The position numbers were made by a program, and so were the translations under genes. A stretch of 44,923 nucleotides of DNA from Candidatus Bipolaricaulota bacterium. GTDB lineage: Bacteria; Bipolaricaulota; Bipolaricaulia; Bipolaricaulales; Bipolaricaulaceae. The stretch lies in assembly GCA_938083225.1 (NCBI GenBank), contig CALKCH010000029.1, forward strand, positions 1-44,923. Direction: 5' to 3'. Position 1 is the stretch's first letter. Every line of letters starts with the position of its first letter. The notes beneath the pieces were generated by a model. It had not been told where the DNA came from. It ran no database searches and saw only the letters and a list, made by a program, of their open reading frames with translations. Below are positions 1-8,674 of the stretch, piece by piece.

Positions 1-2
1 TG

Positions 3-812
3 GACTTGGGCGGGAAAACCTTGGTCTTCTACCACATTCCCTTTGTGCACTGGCCTGAGACCATGGCCACCTACGAGGCCACAGAGAAAGCCCTTTTCCC
101 TTGTGACGCGTTCGGAGGCTTTCGCGCTGTGGAGGGCACCATCTTCGCGGACGCCGTGGATTTCCACCTCTACGAGGACGAGGCCCTTCGCTATTTCTCC
201 AACATCGTGGGGATGCATAGCCAGGCGGTACTCAGGGCCATCGAGAAGCTTAAAGGGCTGGCCATCGAGGTGATTGCCCCGGCCCACGGGCTCATTTGGC
301 GGAAGGACCCTCTGCGGATCGTGGAGCTTTACGCACGCTGGGCTAGAAACGAGGGCCAGCCCGGGGTGGCCCTCATCTTCGGCTCCATGTACGGGGAGAC
401 CCGAAGGATGGCGGAGGCCGTGGCCCAGGGCGTGCGGGAAGCTGGCCTTCCCGTGAGCGCTCTCGACACCAGCCGAACCCACGTGAGCTTCCTCATCCAG
501 GAAGCCTGGCGCTACCAGGGGCTGATCCTGGGAAGCCCCACCTACGACACGGGCGTCTTCCCTCCTGTGGAGCAGCTCCTGCGCCTCCTGGAGCGCAAGA
601 GGCTGCGGAACCGCGTGGTGGGGCTCTTCGGCTCGTACGGCTGGCGCGGAGGAGCCAGGGCCAAGCTGGAGGAGCGGGCGCGCGAGCTCGGCTGGGAGCT
701 GGTGGAAAGCCTAGAGTTCGCGGGAGCTCCCACCCCGGAGGATTTGCGCCGTGGCCGTGCTTTGGGCCGGGCCGTGGCCGCACGCGTGGCCCAGGGGGTG
801 GGCCGTGCCTAA
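3..812 (+). CDS. A-type flavoprotein / flavodiiron protein (FDP), 5'-truncated by window edge
   Basis: ORF open to the window start; FDP beta-lactamase-like C-terminal part (MHSQAVLRAIEKL, APAHGLIWR) followed by flavodoxin domain (FGSMYGETRRMAEAVAQGV, GSPTYDTGVFPPVEQLL). Confidence 0.88.
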   Translation, partial: DLGGKTLVFYHIPFVHWPETMATYEATEKALFPCDAFGGFRAVEGTIFADAVDFHLYEDEALRYFSNIVGMHSQAVLRAIEKLKGLAIEVIAPAHGLIWRKDPLRIVELYARWARNEGQPGVALIFGSMYGETRRMAEAVAQGVREAGLPVSALDTSRTHVSFLIQEAWRYQGLILGSPTYDTGVFPPVEQLLRLLERKRLRNRVVGLFGSYGWRGGARAKLEERARELGWELVESLEFAGAPTPEDLRRGRALGRAVAARVAQGVGRA

Positions 813-1212
813 GCGCCTGGCCGTGGTGGACCCCGGCCGGTGTGTGGACTGCCTCCTCTGCGCCCTGGCCTGTTCCCGGCGGTTCGGCGAAGGAGGCCTG
901 GCCCGCTCCGCCATTGCCGTGCGCTCCGTGGGCGGGGTGGAACACGGCTTTGTGGTAATCGTGTGCCGGGCCTGCCCGGATCCGCCCTGTGCCGCCTCCT
1001 GCCCCGTGGGCGCCATCACCAAGGCCACGGTAGGCGTGCGGGTGCATCCCGAACGCTGCATTGGCTGCCGCACCTGCGTCCTTTCTTGTCCGTTCGGCGC
1101 CGTCCACTGGGACGAGGACAACAACAAGCCCGTGATCTGTGTGCATTGCGGGCTTTGCGCCTCGTTCTGCCCCCATGGGGTGATCGCCCTGGAGGAGGTG
1201 GGCGGTGGATAA
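805..1212 (+). CDS. 4Fe-4S polyferredoxin (HycB/CooF-like electron-transfer subunit)
   Basis: Multiple Cys motifs (CVDCLLCALAC, CRACPDPPCAASCP, CIGCRTCVLSCP, CVHCGLCASFCP). GTG start at 805 overlaps the upstream stop by 8 nt; the listed ORF start 751 lies inside the FDP gene. Confidence 0.88.
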   Translation: MPKRLAVVDPGRCVDCLLCALACSRRFGEGGLARSAIAVRSVGGVEHGFVVIVCRACPDPPCAASCPVGAITKATVGVRVHPERCIGCRTCVLSCPFGAVHWDEDNNKPVICVHCGLCASFCPHGVIALEEVGGG

Positions 1213-2983
1213 AGCGCTCACTCGGGTTTTGCGCATCGACCTCACCAAAAAACGCACATGGGTGGAGGAGCGACCCAATCTTTTCGAGAAAGGTTTGGGC
1301 GGGGCCGGCGTGGCCATAGAACTTTTGTACGAGCTTTGCCCTAAGGACGCTGATCCCTTGGGGCCGGAGAACCCCATCATCCTGGCTGTAGGGCCTCTGA
1401 ATCCTTTATTTCCCTTGGCGTCCAAAGCGGTGGCCATGTTCAAGTCTCCCCACACCGGGAACCTCGGGGAATCCCATTGCGGCGGGAGGGTGGCCTTGGC
1501 CCTACGCCTGGCGGGGTTTGGTGCTCTCGCGATCCAAGGGAAAAGCGATGTTCCTGTGTACCTCACCGTGCACCGGGGGAGAGTGCAATTCCGGGATGCC
1601 CGCGCTCTGTGGGGCCTTTCCTCCTCCCTTACGGCAGGGCGTGTGCTGCGGGAGATCGAGCCGGGTTCGGGAGCGCGCACGATCCTGCGCATCGGCCGGG
1701 CCGGAGAGCGGCTCGTCACCTATGCTAACGTCATTGCCGAGACCTACCGTCACTTCGGCCGCCTGGGCCTAGGCGCGGTGTTCGGCAGCAAAAACCTCAA
1801 GGCCCTGGTCATCTCCGGCACAGGAACCATCCCCATCCCCGATCCTCCCCGCTACCAAAAGCTCTACCGGGAACTTTGGGAACGAGCCACCCGGTCCGAT
1901 CACATGCGCAAGTACCATGACCTGGGCACCGCCCAAAACATCCGGCCCTTGAACCAAATCGGTGCCCTTCCGGTGCGCAACCTTTCGGCCACTCGATACA
2001 ACGAGGAACCCGCGTTCTCCGGCGAACGGCTGGCCGAAGGTTTCCTGGGACGGAGGCTAGCGTGTTCCGCCTGTCCTGTGGCCTGTATCCACCTTGCGAT
2101 CCTACGCGAACCCCATCCAGTAGAGCCCTATTTCTACAAGACCACGTTCGTCTCCTACGACCATGAGCCGCTCTACGCTCTGGGCAGCATGTTAGGGATG
2201 GAAAGCCCCGAGGGAGTTCTGAAGCTCATCGATAGCGCGGAGGTATGGGGGCTAGACGCGATCACCACCGGCGTGGTCTTAGCCTGGGCCACTGAGGCTT
2301 TTGCGCGGGGCCTGATTACTGAACAAGATACGGTGGGGGTCAAACCCAGCTGGGGTGACACCCAGGCCTATCTGGAGATGATCAGGCGCATTGCCGATCG
2401 AAAGGGAGAGCTCTACTGGACTTTGGGCCAGGGGGTTCGGGCTGCATCCGAAAAATACGGGGGCCAGGAGTTTGCCCTCCATTTCGGAGGAAACGAGATG
2501 CCGGGTTACCACACGGGACCGGGAGCGCTCCTCACCTATCTTTCCGGAAGCCGTCACTCCCATCTTGACTCGGCAGGTTATGCCTTGGACCAAGATTGTC
2601 TTCGGGCTGGGCAAAATCCTCCGCCGGAGGAGCTGGCGTGCCGGCTTTTCGCGGAAGAAGCTCGCCGGCAAGTCTTGTCCTCCGCGGTGATTTGCTTCTT
2701 TGGCCGCAATCTCTACGATTGGGAAACAATCCAGACCGCGCTGGGGGTGTTGGGCATAGAGAAAAGCAAAGAGGAACTCATGGCCCTCGGGGCGGCTATC
2801 CTCCGGCAAAAATACGCGTTCAAAGTGCGGGAAGGGTTTTCCTTAGAGAAATTGACGGTACCCATGCGCGCGGTGGAGACGCCAACCCCGCTGGGAGTAA
2901 TCTCTGAGGATTACTTGCGAAAGGCGTTGGCGGAAATGGAACAGCTTTTAAGGGGGGATGATGGGCTGGCGGGAGACGCTTAG
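1205..2983 (+). CDS. Aldehyde:ferredoxin oxidoreductase (AOR) family tungsten/molybdopterin enzyme
   Basis: AOR N-terminal motifs (RVLRIDLTKKRTWVEE, GGAGVAIELLYELCP, GNLGESHCGGRVALALRLAGFGALAIQGKSD), C-x2-C-x3-C cluster motif (CSACPVAC), SGSRHSHLDSAGYALDQD. GTG start overlapping the ferredoxin stop. Confidence 0.9.
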   Translation: MDKALTRVLRIDLTKKRTWVEERPNLFEKGLGGAGVAIELLYELCPKDADPLGPENPIILAVGPLNPLFPLASKAVAMFKSPHTGNLGESHCGGRVALALRLAGFGALAIQGKSDVPVYLTVHRGRVQFRDARALWGLSSSLTAGRVLREIEPGSGARTILRIGRAGERLVTYANVIAETYRHFGRLGLGAVFGSKNLKALVISGTGTIPIPDPPRYQKLYRELWERATRSDHMRKYHDLGTAQNIRPLNQIGALPVRNLSATRYNEEPAFSGERLAEGFLGRRLACSACPVACIHLAILREPHPVEPYFYKTTFVSYDHEPLYALGSMLGMESPEGVLKLIDSAEVWGLDAITTGVVLAWATEAFARGLITEQDTVGVKPSWGDTQAYLEMIRRIADRKGELYWTLGQGVRAASEKYGGQEFALHFGGNEMPGYHTGPGALLTYLSGSRHSHLDSAGYALDQDCLRAGQNPPPEELACRLFAEEARRQVLSSAVICFFGRNLYDWETIQTALGVLGIEKSKEELMALGAAILRQKYAFKVREGFSLEKLTVPMRAVETPTPLGVISEDYLRKALAEMEQLLRGDDGLAGDA

Positions 2984-3350
2984 GCGGGAATTTCTCGAGA
3001 CTGACCGAGAATTCGTGGAGGAGGTGCTCCCCATCGGCTTGGTGGACCAGGCGGCCTTCGGCCTCATTGCCGAGGCCACCCGGTACGTGCTGGTGGCCGA
3101 GGGGGAGGAGGTGCACATTCGTCCCGATGTGGCTGCGCTCTCTGAGGTTTTGCGCTCGTTGAGTCGCGGGGGACGCGGTGTTTCCCGGCGGGATGCAGAA
3201 GCAGCGGTGCGGAAGTTTGCGGAGCTTTGGGAGGCCAAAGCTCGGGCGCGCGGTACTTGGGAAGAGGCCGTGCGCCAGGCCCGTCTGGCCGGGGAAATCC
3301 AAGGCGCGAGCCCGCGCAGAAGAAGGAAGTTCTGGCCCTGGGAAAGGTGA
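2958..3350 (+). CDS. Hypothetical protein, 130 aa, translationally coupled to AOR
   Basis: Overlaps the AOR stop by 26 nt, same strand, followed 4 nt later by the ABC ATPase start; acidic N-terminus, basic C-terminus (SPRRRRKFWPWER). No family recognised. Confidence 0.65.
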   Translation: MMGWRETLRREFLETDREFVEEVLPIGLVDQAAFGLIAEATRYVLVAEGEEVHIRPDVAALSEVLRSLSRGGRGVSRRDAEAAVRKFAELWEAKARARGTWEEAVRQARLAGEIQGASPRRRRKFWPWER

Positions 3351-3354
3351 GAGG

Positions 3355-4122
3355 ATGCCAGAAATCGTTCTCCAAGGCGTTACCAAACGCTTCGGCACCA
3401 CGGTTGCTGTGGATGGTCTTACCGCACGCATTTGTAACCGCGAGTTCTTCGTGGTGGTTGGCCCCACGGGATGCGGCAAAACCACTCTCCTCCGCCTCCT
3501 GGCAGGCTTAATTCATCCCGATCAGGGCGAGATCCGGTTCGATGGGGTGAGCGTGAGGGGGATGTCACCCCGGGAGCGCGGCGTGCGCATGGTGTTCCAG
3601 GGCCAGGACTACGCGCTTTACCCTCACCTCGAGGTGTATCACCCCGAACGCTGGTCCAACCTGTCTTTCCCTTTGCGGCTTCAGGGAGAGAGGACCAGGA
3701 GGATTCAGGAGCGCGTACAGAGAGTGGTGCAGAGGCTGGGAATACAGCCCGCGTGGTTCCCCCGCAAGCCGCGGGAGCTTTCCGAAGGAGAAAAGCAGAA
3801 AGTAGCTCTCGGGCGGGCTACAGTTTTGTCGCCCAAAGTTTTTCTTTTGGACGAACCCCTGGCCCACCTGGACCCCCCTGCCCGAGCCAAAGCCCGGGAG
3901 GAGATCCGCCGGCTGCACGCCGAGCTGGGCACGACCACCGTCTATGTGACCCATGATCTGGCCGAGGCGTTCATTTTGGGGGACAGGGTGGCGGTGATGT
4001 GTGCCGGAAAGTTCTTGCAGGTGGGAAGCCCCACAGAGCTCCAGGACCATCCTGCGGACGCCTTCGTGGCCGAGTTCGTGCGGAGTTACCGGGAAGGGTT
4101 GCGGCAAGCCTTTGGTGTATGA
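3355..4122 (+). CDS. ABC transporter ATP-binding protein, MalK/UgpC-like
   Basis: Walker A GPTGCGKTT, Q-loop MVFQGQDYALYPH, signature LSEGEKQKVALGRA, Walker B VFLLDEPLAHLD, H-loop YVTHD. Start taken as ATG 3355 (MPEIVLQGVTKRFG). Confidence 0.9.
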   Translation: MPEIVLQGVTKRFGTTVAVDGLTARICNREFFVVVGPTGCGKTTLLRLLAGLIHPDQGEIRFDGVSVRGMSPRERGVRMVFQGQDYALYPHLEVYHPERWSNLSFPLRLQGERTRRIQERVQRVVQRLGIQPAWFPRKPRELSEGEKQKVALGRATVLSPKVFLLDEPLAHLDPPARAKAREEIRRLHAELGTTTVYVTHDLAEAFILGDRVAVMCAGKFLQVGSPTELQDHPADAFVAEFVRSYREGLRQAFGV

Positions 4123-4126
4123 AAAG

Positions 4127-4155
4127 CCGGACTTCCGTCCGGGAATCTTAAATTT
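4127..4155 (+). terminator. Candidate terminator hairpin downstream of the ABC ATPase
   Basis: Perfect 6-bp stem ccggac-ttcc-gtccgg (4127-4142) followed by an A/T-rich tail gaatcttaaattt. Confidence 0.5.
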
Positions 4156-4228
4156 ACGACGATGCAGACCTTCTGTCAAGGCCCCGGGGGACAGCGGGGG
4201 TTGATCTCTTCTCTCACCCAACAGGAAC

Positions 4229-5170
4229 ATGAAGGACATGAAGGTTGCAGTCCTTTGTGGTGGAACTTCTGCGGAACGTGAGGTTTCCCAGCGCTCTGGA
4301 CGAGGAGTGTTTGCCGCCTTACGGCGCAAAGGTTGGGATGTGGAGCTTCTGGAGATCGACTCCTTCGACGGCCTCCCCCAACGTTTAAAACCCTACCAAG
4401 TGGTGTTCAACATCCTGCACGGTGGTCCCGGCGAAGATGGGACTGTACAGCTTTTGCTTGAGCTCATGGGCAAAGCCTATGTAGGTTCTGGCCCACTGGC
4501 CTCGGCCTTAGCCATGGACAAAGTGGAGGCCAAGAAGGCCTTTTACGGGAAAAACCTGCCCACCCCACCTTGGTTGGTCTATCCGGGCGGAGACCTGGGA
4601 GGATTTGCCGAGCACGTCGAAAAGGGGTTAGGCCTTCCGGTAGTGTTGAAACCGCGTCGGGAGGGCTCGAGCGTAGGGGTAAAGATTGTCCAGGACGAAG
4701 CTACGCTGAGCGAAAACCTCGAAGAAATGGCCAAAAACTATGCGGAGTTCTTCGCGGAAAAATACATCCCTGGCCGGGAAATAACCGCGGCCATCCTGGA
4801 CAAGGGCCAAGGGCCAGAAGTTTTGCCCCTCCTAGAACTACGGCCTAAACGGACGTTTTTTGACTGGATTGCCAAATATACCCCAGGTGAATGTGAGGTT
4901 TTGTGCCCAGCCCCGCTTCTCCCCGCAGAAGAGGAAAGGGCTAAGGAGATGGCCCTCCAGGCCTACCTCCTCCTGGGTTGTCGTGATTTCGCCCGGGTGG
5001 ACATGAGGTTAGACCCCAGCGGCACGCCTTATCTCCTGGAGGTCAACACTCTGCCGGGGATGACCGAGCTCTCCCTGTTTCCGCGGGCTGCCGCTGCGGC
5101 CGGACTCGCCTACGATGACCTCGTGGACCTGCTCCTCCGGCAGGCCCTCCGCCGCTTGCCAAACGCCTGA
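4229..5170 (+). CDS. ddl: D-alanine--D-alanine ligase
   Basis: GGTSAEREVSQRSG, HGGPGEDGTVQ, KPRREGSSVGVKIV, RVDMRLDPSGTPYLLEVNTLPGMTELSLFPRAAAAAG. Confidence 0.93.
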   Translation: MKDMKVAVLCGGTSAEREVSQRSGRGVFAALRRKGWDVELLEIDSFDGLPQRLKPYQVVFNILHGGPGEDGTVQLLLELMGKAYVGSGPLASALAMDKVEAKKAFYGKNLPTPPWLVYPGGDLGGFAEHVEKGLGLPVVLKPRREGSSVGVKIVQDEATLSENLEEMAKNYAEFFAEKYIPGREITAAILDKGQGPEVLPLLELRPKRTFFDWIAKYTPGECEVLCPAPLLPAEEERAKEMALQAYLLLGCRDFARVDMRLDPSGTPYLLEVNTLPGMTELSLFPRAAAAAGLAYDDLVDLLLRQALRRLPNA

Positions 5171-5185
5171 TTTTTCGGATACAGT
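5156..5185 (+). promoter_or_regulatory. sigma70-type promoter for the MBL-fold gene
   Basis: TTGCCA (5156-5161)-N18-TACAGT (5180-5185), then RBS gaggagg (5204-5210) and GTG 5219. Confidence 0.5.
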
Positions 5186-5218
5186 AGAGCGTAAAGATCC
5201 GGCGAGGAGGTGACGACA

Positions 5219-5863
5219 GTGAAAATCCTGTGGTATGGACACGCGTGCTTCCGTATCACTGCCGCCGATGGCACGGTGATCATCACCGATCCGTACGATG
5301 AAAGTGTCCCGTACAAGGCGCCGGTGGGACCCGCTCATATTTTGACCATCTCCCACGAGCACTTCGACCACAGCGCCGTGGCCAGAGTCCAAGGGAACCC
5401 AGAAGTGGTACGCGGCGTGGGGGAGTGGAACATCCGAGGCGTGTCCCTGCGGGGAATCGCCTCCTTTCACGACCAAAAAGGTGGGAGGGACCGGGGAAAG
5501 AACGTGCTGTTTCGGCTCGTGGTGGACCACGTGGTGTTAGCTCATCTTGGAGACCTGGGACATACCCTGACCGCGGAGCAGCTTAAACCCCTGGAGGACG
5601 TACAGGTAGTGATGATCCCGGTCGGGGGCTTTTATACCATTGGTCCCAAGGAGGCCAAGGAGGTCGTGCACGCTTTGCCTAACCTCAAGGTGGTGATTCC
5701 CATGCACTACCGCACGGAAGTGATCAAGGATTGGCCCATTCGACCGGTGCGGGACTTCTTAGAGGCGGTGGACCTCGAGGTCCGGGAAATTAAAGGAGAA
5801 GCGGAATTGACCGAAGGGAGCCTTCCGAAGGCCAAGGAGGTGTGGGTTTTTTCCTATGCCTAA
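5219..5863 (+). CDS. MBL-fold metal-dependent hydrolase (UPF0173-like)
   Basis: WYGHACFRI, SHEHFDHSAV (HxExDH), GDLGHTLT, PMHYRTE. Start 5219 (GTG) fits the RBS better than 5210. Confidence 0.88.
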   Translation: MKILWYGHACFRITAADGTVIITDPYDESVPYKAPVGPAHILTISHEHFDHSAVARVQGNPEVVRGVGEWNIRGVSLRGIASFHDQKGGRDRGKNVLFRLVVDHVVLAHLGDLGHTLTAEQLKPLEDVQVVMIPVGGFYTIGPKEAKEVVHALPNLKVVIPMHYRTEVIKDWPIRPVRDFLEAVDLEVREIKGEAELTEGSLPKAKEVWVFSYA

Positions 5864-7067
5864 TATTTCCGCGCGCAGTTTGGCGGCCCCTGCTTCACCC
5901 ATCCGCCGCTTGTACTCCCTCGCTGTGGAGGCCAAGCGCAAGGGCAAGAAAGTCTACCACCTGAACATTGGGCAGCCCGATATTCCCACCCCCGCGGCGT
6001 TCTTGCGGGGAATCCGGGAAGCCAAAATTGAAGTTCTGGATTATGCACCCTCACCAGGTCTGCCCGAGGCCATTCATGCGGTTCAGGTCTACTACGCCGA
6101 GCTTGGGTTCGATCTCGCTCCTCAAGAGATCCTCATCACCATCGGTGGTTCGGAGGCCATCACCTTTTCCCTGGTGGTGGTTTGCGATCCCGGCGATCAA
6201 GTTCTCCTTCCAGAACCGTTTTATCCCAACTACCTGGGCTACGCCCGCTTGGCCAACGTGGAGATCATCCCGGTGACCACCGATCGTTCCGAGGGATTTC
6301 ATCTTCCGCCCCGCCAGGAGCTGGAGGCATGTCTGACCCCCCGTACCAAAGCCTTCCTCTGTTCTAATCCGGCTAATCCCACGGGCGCAGTCTACACCGA
6401 GGACGAGCTGGATATGCTGGTGGACTTGGCCCTCAAGCACGACCTCTTTCTCATCGTGGACGAGGTATATCGGGAGTTCGTCTACGAGGGACAGCACAAG
6501 AGCATCCTCTCCTATCCTGAAGTTGCCGATCGGGTCATTGTGGTGGACTCCATATCGAAAAGGGTTTCAGCCTGTGGAGCCCGGGTGGGCATGTTGATTT
6601 CTCGCAACAAAGAGGTCATGGCTGCCGCGCAGAAATGCGCCACCATTCGCCTCTCCGCCCCCACCCTCGAGCAGCTAGGCTTCGCTGCATTCATAGCCGA
6701 CCCTCACCACAACGAAACCATAGCCCACATGATTCAGGAATACCGAATACGTCGGGATGCGTTCTGCGAAGAGCTGGCGAAGATCCCAGGGGTCACGTTC
6801 CGCAAACCCGAGGGTGCCTTTTACGTAATGTTCGGCCTTCCAGTCCAGGATAGCGAAGACTTCGTGCGCTGGATGCTCACGGACTTCCCGGGAAAGGAGA
6901 CAGTGATGTTTGCACCAGGTGCGGGTTTCTACGCCACCCTTGGTAAGGGCCATGACGAGGTGCGCGGGGCTTACGTGCTCAAGATGGAGGATCTGCGCCG
7001 GGCCTGTGCTATCCTTGCTGAAGGACTGACCCTGTACAACGCCGCTTTGGCTCGGGCGCAGCGATGA
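5856..7067 (+). CDS. Pyridoxal-phosphate aminotransferase class I/II (aspartate aminotransferase-like)
   Basis: LNIGQPDIPTP, SNPANPTGAVYT, VDEVYREFVY, DSISKRVSACGARVGMLIS (PLP lysine region). Confidence 0.9.
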   Translation: MPNISARSLAAPASPIRRLYSLAVEAKRKGKKVYHLNIGQPDIPTPAAFLRGIREAKIEVLDYAPSPGLPEAIHAVQVYYAELGFDLAPQEILITIGGSEAITFSLVVVCDPGDQVLLPEPFYPNYLGYARLANVEIIPVTTDRSEGFHLPPRQELEACLTPRTKAFLCSNPANPTGAVYTEDELDMLVDLALKHDLFLIVDEVYREFVYEGQHKSILSYPEVADRVIVVDSISKRVSACGARVGMLISRNKEVMAAAQKCATIRLSAPTLEQLGFAAFIADPHHNETIAHMIQEYRIRRDAFCEELAKIPGVTFRKPEGAFYVMFGLPVQDSEDFVRWMLTDFPGKETVMFAPGAGFYATLGKGHDEVRGAYVLKMEDLRRACAILAEGLTLYNAALARAQR

Positions 7068-7849
7068 GGGAGGGAAAAACCCGCCTCGACGTCCTCCTTG
7101 TGGAAAAAGGGCTTGCTCCCTCCCGCGCCAAAGCCCAGGTCCTGATTTTGGCGGGGCAGGTGCGGGTGAACGGCGTTTTGGTGGATAAACCTGGAGTACG
7201 CATCGAGCGCTCCGCCCTTCTAGAGCTTCTCAGCCCGCCCAAGTATGTTTCCCGCGGCGGGGAGAAGCTGGAGGCCGCTCTTGGCGCTTTTCACCTTAAT
7301 CCAAGCGGAAAAATCTGTTTAGACATCGGTGCCTCCACCGGCGGGTTCACGGACTGCCTTCTTCAGCACGGCGCAACCAAGGTGTACGCCGTGGAGGTGG
7401 GGCACGGCCAATTGCATTGGAAACTGCGGAACGATCCACGCGTACTGGTCAAAGAGGGCCTGAACGCCCGCTTCCTTTGCTTTGAGGACATCGGGGAGCC
7501 CGTGGACCTGGTGACGGTCGACGTGTCCTTCATCTCGCTGCGGCTGATCCTGCCGAGGCTGGTGGGCCTCGTACGGGATGCAGGAGATGTGCTGCCCCTG
7601 GTGAAGCCCCAGTTCGAGGCCGGACGGGTGCTCGTGCGCAGAGGCGTGGTGCGAGATCCCAAGGTACATCGAGAGGTCTTGGAAAGACTTGTCCAGTTCA
7701 TCCGCGAGGAGCTGGCTTGGTCGGTGAGGGGAGCAATCGCCAGTCCCCTTCTGGGCCCCAAGGGCAACCGCGAGTTCTTCTTGCACGTGGTGCCCAGAGC
7801 GGACGAAGACCGGGAGCTTCCTTGGGAGGAGCTTGGTTTAGCTCAGTAG
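7064..7849 (+). CDS. tlyA: TlyA-family RNA 2'-O-methyltransferase (S4 + FtsJ-like)
   Basis: S4 domain (RLDVLLVEKGLAPSRAKAQVLILAGQVRVNG), YVSRGGEKLEAAL, CLDIGASTGGFTDCLLQHGA, KPQFEAGR. Confidence 0.92.
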   Translation: MREGKTRLDVLLVEKGLAPSRAKAQVLILAGQVRVNGVLVDKPGVRIERSALLELLSPPKYVSRGGEKLEAALGAFHLNPSGKICLDIGASTGGFTDCLLQHGATKVYAVEVGHGQLHWKLRNDPRVLVKEGLNARFLCFEDIGEPVDLVTVDVSFISLRLILPRLVGLVRDAGDVLPLVKPQFEAGRVLVRRGVVRDPKVHREVLERLVQFIREELAWSVRGAIASPLLGPKGNREFFLHVVPRADEDRELPWEELGLAQ

Positions 7850-8671
7850 CTCCGAGATCACCGCTTTGGCTGCCTCTCGGCCGGCCTCCACCGCCTCCGG
7901 AAGGCGGTGGAAGTCCAGGAGGCCGATGGAGGAAAGCTCGGGCTTCACCAGGATCAGGCGTTCGCCCAAGCGCTCGCGAGCCAAAGAGATCTGGAGCTCC
8001 CGCAAGGTTTGCGCGGTGATGTCATAAGCGCGCAGGGCCACATCCACCAGTGTGGTGGGCTCCGCTCCCAAAGGTACGGTCACGTCCACAGCCACGACCC
8101 GCTCCGCTTTGCTCGTCACTACGGTGACGGGAACATTGTTGACCACGCCCCCGTCGATGAGCCAACGCTCGCGCCAGCGGATGGGCCCCAAGAGTCCGGG
8201 TAGGGCGGCGCTCGCGCCAATCCCCAAATAAGCGGGGCCAACGTTTATGCGCACCTCTTCCCCACTCAAAAGGTCGCAGGCCACGGCAGTGAACGGCGGG
8301 GAGAGCTCCTCGAAGCGCTGTCCCTTGGTGAACAGGCGCAGGAACGCCAGGAAGCGGCTGTTCCGTGGCGCGGCTGTCTCCCACCAGGGCCTACCCCGTA
8401 GTTTCTCCAGGAAGCTTGCGGCCACGGCTTGTTCCACCAGCGTGCGATAGGTTTTGGGGAGTCCGAAGAAGGAGGGGAGGTCAAGGTGAGCGATGATTTG
8501 ACTAATCCGGGCCAGGTCTTGGCCAGCACAGTAAAAACCGCCCACGAGGGCGCCCATAGAGGTCCCCGCCACAGCCTGCGGCCGCAGTCCGTGCTCCTCA
8601 AGCTCCAGCAGAAAACCCAAGTGGGCAAAGCCTCGTGCTCCCCCGCCGCCTAATGCCAGAGCGAAGCTCAT
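7838..8671 (-). CDS. Patatin-like phospholipase / RssA-type esterase
   Basis: LALGGGGARGFAHLG oxyanion motif, GTSMG (GxSxG), DGG-V catalytic Asp (LIDGGVVNNVP). Confidence 0.92.
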   Translation of the reverse strand: MSFALALGGGGARGFAHLGFLLELEEHGLRPQAVAGTSMGALVGGFYCAGQDLARISQIIAHLDLPSFFGLPKTYRTLVEQAVAASFLEKLRGRPWWETAAPRNSRFLAFLRLFTKGQRFEELSPPFTAVACDLLSGEEVRINVGPAYLGIGASAALPGLLGPIRWRERWLIDGGVVNNVPVTVVTSKAERVVAVDVTVPLGAEPTTLVDVALRAYDITAQTLRELQISLARERLGERLILVKPELSSIGLLDFHRLPEAVEAGREAAKAVISELLS

Positions 8672-8674
8672 AAT

